Part shown: one piece after another, positions 5,987-8,906 of the stretch | How positions within the stretch are numbered: the stretch's first letter is position 1 | Layout of the letters: the number at the start of each line of letters is the position of its first letter | DNA from: JAFGOY01 sp034430335 | Lineage (GTDB): Bacteria > Chloroflexota > Anaerolineae > Aggregatilineales > UBA3940 | NCBI GenBank assembly: GCA_034430335.1 | Contig: DAOUES010000023.1 | Coordinates: 1 to 8,906 of the forward strand | Direction: 5' to 3' | Length of the DNA: 8,906 nucleotides | Made by a program: the position numbers and the translations under genes | The notes under the pieces: generated by a model | What the model was told of the DNA's origin: nothing | Seen by the model: the letters and a program-made list of their open reading frames with translations, nothing else | The model's database searches: none

Positions 5987-7051
5987 TCAGTCGCCCGATG
6001 GGGCTTCGCCGGTCTGGGGTGCGTCGTCGAACGTCCATACGAGATCGGCAGACAGCGGCAGATGATCCGATCCACCATCCGGGCCGGTCCAGGTGCGCTG
6101 AACGGCAAACTGACCGGAGACAAAAATAAAGTCGATTCGGAACAGGGGCGGCACGAAAGGCCAGTAGGAATTGTAGGCCGGAAAAGTCGAACCCAATCCC
6201 CAGCCCGCTTCGCGGTGGACATCGGTCAGGCCAGCGCTGGCGATGATATGATAGTAGGGGGTCTGGTCGGTGCTGTTGAAATCGCCCAGCATGATGGTCG
6301 GGCTGCCATCGGACGCCATCCGTGCAATCGTCTCGAAGTCCTCGGTGGTGCCGGGCCAGTACTGGTAGCCGAAGTCGGGCTGGTACCAGGGCCGGGCCGG
6401 GTGGCAGATCATGACGTGGAGCGGCTCCCCATCGACGTCGAGGGTGGCGGTCAGGTAGGTGCCGACGGTCGCGATGCGGAATTTGCCGCTCTCCTCGACA
6501 ATCGGGTAGCGACTGAGCAGCCCTTTACCGGTGATGATGTCCTGGTAGAACACGCGGTAAGGATATTCGTCGAGGATGTCCTGGCCCAGGTCGTCAGGCT
6601 CGAAGTCGTAGACTTCGTTGAGGGCGATCACGTCGGCGTCGGCGGCGCGGATCAGGTCGGCGATGCGCTGCTCCGGGGCCTGGCCGCTGGCGATGTTGAA
6701 GGTCATCACCCGGATTGTGCGGCAGTCGGCGCTTCCGGGGGGACAATCGGGGGGCGGGGAGAGGCGCGGCAGGAACAGCGCGCCATAGAACCAGATGAAG
6801 GCCAGAACCGGGACGGCGGTCAATATCGCCCGTTTCCAGCGGCGGGCGGCGAGCAGGATCGCCAGGATGGGCAGCGCGGGCAGCAGCATCCAGGGGATGG
6901 CGGCGCTCAACAGCGCCACCTGCCAGAAGAAGTCACCGGTCAGCAGGTGAACGGCCAGGTAAAGCATAACGGCGATGGCATACACATCGCCGATGGCAAG
7001 TAAAAGATAGATAGGGCGCAGTTTGAATTTCTGTTCGGTGGCTGGCTGCAT
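5987..7051 (-). CDS. Membrane-anchored endonuclease/exonuclease/phosphatase-family protein
   Basis: This 354-residue protein joins an N-terminal membrane region of three hydrophobic segments (about 13-37, 42-69 and 75-95) to an EEP-fold domain (about 112-342). The metal and catalytic residues are in order: Asn119 (TFNI), Glu146 (LNEV), His217 (CHP), Asp257 and Asn259 (GDFN), Asp307 (RIDFIF) and the final SDH with Asp329 and His330. Enzymes of this fold cleave phosphodiester or phosphoester bonds in DNA, RNA, sphingomyelin or inositol phosphates, so the exact substrate cannot be read. With three membrane passes, the domain would be placed outside if the N-terminus is inside, which suggests an extracytoplasmic nuclease or lipid phosphodiesterase. 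The ATG has GAGGAG seven bases upstream. It has its own candidate promoter and follows a terminator, so it is probably transcribed alone. Family confidence is high; substrate is unknown. Confidence 0.88.
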   Translation of the reverse strand: MQPATEQKFKLRPIYLLLAIGDVYAIAVMLYLAVHLLTGDFFWQVALLSAAIPWMLLPALPILAILLAARRWKRAILTAVPVLAFIWFYGALFLPRLSPPPDCPPGSADCRTIRVMTFNIASGQAPEQRIADLIRAADADVIALNEVYDFEPDDLGQDILDEYPYRVFYQDIITGKGLLSRYPIVEESGKFRIATVGTYLTATLDVDGEPLHVMICHPARPWYQPDFGYQYWPGTTEDFETIARMASDGSPTIMLGDFNSTDQTPYYHIIASAGLTDVHREAGWGLGSTFPAYNSYWPFVPPLFRIDFIFVSGQFAVQRTWTGPDGGSDHLPLSADLVWTFDDAPQTGEAPSGD

Positions 7052-7106
7052 GATCTCACTCCTCGATCTATAAAAGGATCGCGGGCAGGGTTTTGTGACT
7101 TACAGA

Positions 7107-7134
7107 ATCGTAACGCGGACGGGCTGACTTTCAA
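7107..7134 (-). promoter_or_regulatory. Candidate promoter of the EEP-family gene
   Basis: On the minus strand TTGAAA (7134-7129, five of six matches to TTGACA) is followed after 16 bases by TACGAT (7112-7107, four of six to TATAAT). Transcription would begin near 7100, about 50 bases before the ATG at 7051. It sits just after the terminator of the upstream lipoprotein gene, consistent with independent transcription. Confidence 0.4.
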
Positions 7135-7161
7135 AGACGGGCAGCCGACGAAAAAGGGGGT

Positions 7162-7193
7162 GAAACGAAAGCCCGGCGATTCCATCGCCGGGC
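7162..7193 (-). terminator. Rho-independent terminator after the lipoprotein gene
   Basis: GCCCGGCGAT (7171-7180) is perfectly complementary to ATCGCCGGGC (7184-7193) around a three-base loop, giving a 10-pair stem. On the minus strand it is followed by TTTCGTTTC (7170-7162), so it fits a terminator for the lipoprotein transcript, 56 bases after its stop. The tail is interrupted by C and G, making it weaker than the stem suggests. Confidence 0.65.
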
Positions 7194-7200
7194 TGAGGGC

Positions 7201-7220
7201 GGGCACAGCACGCTGTGCCC
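7201..7220. repeat. Palindrome GGGCACAG...CTGTGCCC, dispersed-type repeat
   Basis: GGGCACAGC and GCTGTGCCC form a near-perfect 20-base palindrome with only two unpaired central bases, flanked by CTAC on the right. On the minus strand it lies between the lipoprotein stop and the terminator hairpin. Sequences of the form TAGGGGCAC..GTGCCC recur between genes in several bacterial genomes, as I recall, so it is probably a copy of a dispersed palindromic element. It could also help protect or end the lipoprotein mRNA. Confidence 0.55.
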
Positions 7221-7248
7221 CTACCATTGTTTCTCGTTTACGCTGCTA

Positions 7249-8556
7249 TCAGTCCCAGGTATTGATTTCCCACCACATATCATCGTTGACGGTGACGCCA
7301 TATTCCACAGTCGAGTCGAAATTGTAGCAGTCTATGGCGCGCAGGTCATAGGTCCCGGCGTACACATAGTAGAAAGTGTAGGTAGTGCCTGCCGGGATCA
7401 CATCACCACCCAGCCAATCTTCTCCCCAACTATCCGCGTTACTGGGTGAAATGTTGATGATGCAGATATCTTCAGGGAGATTGTTGATGATATCAAAAGA
7501 GTAGTAGGTGCTGCCGCCGCTGGTGCTGCCGTCCCAGGTATTGATTTCCCACCACATATCATTGTCGATGGTGACACCATATTCCACAGTCGAGTCGATG
7601 CCGTAGCAGTCCTCGGCGAGCATATCATAGGTTCCGGCGGGCATGTAGAAATAGTAGCTTGTCCCTGACGCTATGGTTTCGCTGCCCAGCCAATCCTCAC
7701 CCCAACTGGATGAACCGGCGGGCGAGAAATAGACATAGCAGATGTCTTCGGGAAGGTTATTGATGATCTCCATCGAGACGCCGCCAGGGGTGCCGATTTC
7801 GTCATACAGCTCCCATTGATAGCTTCCGTTGATGGTTACATTATACTGCTCGTTCAGCACTGCCATGTCACAGCCGACGGCCTGCATATCCCAGGTGCCG
7901 GAGTTTACATAGAAGGTGTAGGAGGTACCGGCGGGGATGATGTCGCTGCCGAGCCAGTCAGGACCCCAACTGTCGGCGGTTAGCGGCGTGATGTAGACAT
8001 AGCAAACATCGACGCTGCTGTGGTTCAGTACGGTCAGATCATAGCTGCCGGTGCTCGCCGATGCAGGCGATGCCGAAGCCGACAGCATCCAGGTCGTATC
8101 GGAGTTGATGTAAACGCCGTATTCTTCGGCCAGGTAGTTGAGATCACAGTCAACGGCGGCCATATCCCAGACGCCGGGGGTCACTTCGAAGGCACGCCGC
8201 CCGCCCGGGAGAACGGTTTCACTGTCGCCGAGCCAGTCGTCGCCCCAGTTGGTGGCGTTGTTGGGCGAGATGACCACGAAGCAGACTTCGGTGCCCAGGT
8301 CGTTGATCATCGTCAGGTTCACCGTCCCGGTTCCCGGTACGGTCGCGCCTTCGCCCATCGATCCCTTGCCGGAGCTTTCCTTTCCACCCTGGGGGGATGC
8401 CTCTTCGCCGGTTTTGCCGGGAGGCGCTTCGGTTGGCGGCACCTGGGTTGGTGGTTCTGGCGTGACGGTGGTGCCGCCGCAGGCCAGGATCGCACCCAAC
8501 AACATTACCGATACGACTATCAAACATATGTTTTTACGCGCTGCGTATTTATCCAC
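7249..8556 (-). CDS. Secreted lipoprotein with four copies of a WGxDWLG-containing domain
   Basis: This 435-residue protein begins with a charged stretch, a hydrophobic segment (10-25) and the lipobox ILAC with Cys26, so it should be lipidated and anchored on the outer face of the membrane. A low-complexity linker rich in Thr, Pro, Glu, Gly and Ser (27-78) follows. The rest is four tandem domains of about 82 residues (79-160, 172-252, 260-342, 352-435). Each has a beta-type pattern, WGxDWLG (104-110, 197-203, 285-291, 377-383) and two cysteines 44-45 apart (92/137, 185/229, 273/317, 365/410), probably a disulfide. The GTG start has AAGGAGG ten bases upstream. I do not know the function. The pattern 'N-x-[TLS]...SP...WG.D.LG...G' recalls short secreted proteins of unknown role in other bacteria (from memory). 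A structural, binding or adhesion role is plausible; no catalytic signature is seen. Confidence 0.88.
   Translation of the reverse strand: MDKYAARKNICLIVVSVMLLGAILACGGTTVTPEPPTQVPPTEAPPGKTGEEASPQGGKESSGKGSMGEGATVPGTGTVNLTMINDLGTEVCFVVISPNNATNWGDDWLGDSETVLPGGRRAFEVTPGVWDMAAVDCDLNYLAEEYGVYINSDTTWMLSASASPASASTGSYDLTVLNHSSVDVCYVYITPLTADSWGPDWLGSDIIPAGTSYTFYVNSGTWDMQAVGCDMAVLNEQYNVTINGSYQWELYDEIGTPGGVSMEIINNLPEDICYVYFSPAGSSSWGEDWLGSETIASGTSYYFYMPAGTYDMLAEDCYGIDSTVEYGVTIDNDMWWEINTWDGSTSGGSTYYSFDIINNLPEDICIINISPSNADSWGEDWLGGDVIPAGTTYTFYYVYAGTYDLRAIDCYNFDSTVEYGVTVNDDMWWEINTWD
7252..7598. repeat. Near-identical DNA blocks in lipoprotein repeats 3 and 4
   Basis: Two blocks 279 bases (93 codons) apart share exact stretches: 32 bases at 7252-7283 and 7531-7562, and 22 bases at 7298-7319 and 7577-7598. 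They encode the shared DSTVEYGVT..ND.MWWEINTWD ends of repeats 4 and 3. Repeats 1 and 2 lack this DNA identity, so the last two repeats arose by a later in-frame duplication. Confidence 0.85.
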
Positions 8557-8566
8557 AGTGGTTTTT

Positions 8567-8573
8567 CCTCCTT
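8567..8573 (-). promoter_or_regulatory. Strong ribosome binding site fixing the lipoprotein GTG start
   Basis: On the minus strand AAGGAGG ends ten bases before the GTG at 8556. It is the closest match to the anti-Shine-Dalgarno sequence in the window and decides the start, since no ATG gives a complete signal peptide. Confidence 0.8.
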
Positions 8574-8906
8574 AAAAGGCGATTCAACTAACGATCGAAC
8601 TGGTCGGTGCGTGGATACGCTGTTTCTACAATTACGCCCAGCATACTACAGAACAAAAAAATCTGCATGGCAAGGTTGTATCAAATCTGTCACGAAACAG
8701 TAATAATCGAGATGTGTTTTGCCCCGGGTGTATTCATATATTGGGGCAGATCACTCCCCATCCCGGCGCTGAAAGGCTTGTCCGTAGTTAAGGGCGAGGA
8801 AAGTTGTGCCTGATTTTGTCCGTGAAGGAACAACCCCCTCTGTCGCTGCGCGACATCTCCCCCAGATTTGGGGGCGATCAGGGTTGGCTTTGTTTGATAC
8901 GGTTTG
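8574..8906. other. Intergenic region upstream of the lipoprotein gene, no gene recognised
   Basis: I see no convincing coding sequence here; a short plus-strand frame at 8607-8813 has no ribosome site and unremarkable content. The part next to the lipoprotein gene is AT-rich and should hold its promoter. A weak candidate on the minus strand is TTGCCA with TAGTAT 19 bases further on (about 8673-8643). Bases 8720-8725 (TGCCCC) can pair with 8743-8748 (GGGGCA) over a 17-base loop. The right end holds the tandem hairpins listed separately. Confidence 0.45.
8841..8874. repeat. Tandem hairpin pair, dispersed-type intergenic repeat
   Basis: TGTCGC (8841-8846) pairs with GCGACA (8850-8855) around a TGC loop, and CCCCCA (8859-8864) pairs with TGGGGG (8869-8874) around GATT. 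The two perfect six-pair hairpins are three bases apart, preceded by ACCCCCTC. From memory, the combination 'CCCCCTCTGTCGC..GCGACATCTCCCCCA' is a recurring intergenic element in several bacterial groups. It could be a small non-autonomous mobile element or REP-like sequence; whether it continues past the window is not visible. Confidence 0.55.

Noticed and set aside
5976..5990. CTGATC/GATCAG hairpin over the stop codon of the EEP-family gene, considered as a terminator
   Set aside because: Only six pairs with moderate GC and no T-run on the minus strand, so it does not meet the pattern of an intrinsic terminator.
5936..7003. A 355-codon plus-strand frame opposite the EEP-family gene
   Set aside because: The minus strand encodes an intact EEP domain with all catalytic motifs; the plus-strand translation resembles nothing and lacks a ribosome site.
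8607..8813. Short plus-strand frame upstream of the lipoprotein gene
   Set aside because: No ribosome site, and it overlaps the expected divergent promoter region.

Overview
The window looks like part of a chromosome from a GC-rich environmental bacterium, most plausibly a member of the Chloroflexota (Anaerolineae-like). That placement is inference. It rests on a lipoprotein with a Thr/Pro/Glu-rich linker of the kind common in that phylum, a TreX/GlgX-type debranching enzyme, and intergenic spaces rich in short GC-rich palindromes. No phage, plasmid, CRISPR, rRNA or tRNA feature was seen.

Layout, left to right. Bases 1-287 are AT-richer, without a convincing gene, and lead into a small STAS-domain (anti-anti-sigma type) gene at 288-638. 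After a 177-base spacer holding a dispersed-type repeat comes a complete glycogen debranching enzyme gene (816-2933, GH13 with CBM48). A second spacer with a palindrome and a candidate promoter precedes two tandem CheY-like single-domain response regulators (3107-3493 and 3527-3907). These end at a clear Rho-independent terminator with a GAAA-loop stem (3971-3996).

The rest of the recognised genes lie on the minus strand. A PhoB/OmpR-type response regulator (5162-5848) and a PhoR-type PAS histidine kinase (3995-5158) form a tight two-gene operon that converges on the CheY-like pair. The operon has a candidate sigma-70-type promoter at 5898-5927. Upstream of it lie a membrane-anchored endonuclease/exonuclease/phosphatase-family protein (5987-7051) and a secreted lipoprotein made of four copies of a roughly 80-residue domain of unknown function (7249-8556). 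A strong terminator hairpin separates those two genes. Bases 8574-8906 have no gene but contain a pair of hairpins that look like a dispersed intergenic repeat.

How the genes relate: the kinase and PhoB-like regulator almost certainly work together. The two CheY-like receivers and the STAS protein are signalling parts whose partners are not in the window. The debranching enzyme works in storage polysaccharide breakdown, but no other glycogen gene is nearby. The least understood gene is the four-repeat lipoprotein, whose last two repeats appear to come from a recent internal duplication. Otherwise the window is ordinary housekeeping and regulatory content; I found no convincing new multi-gene system.
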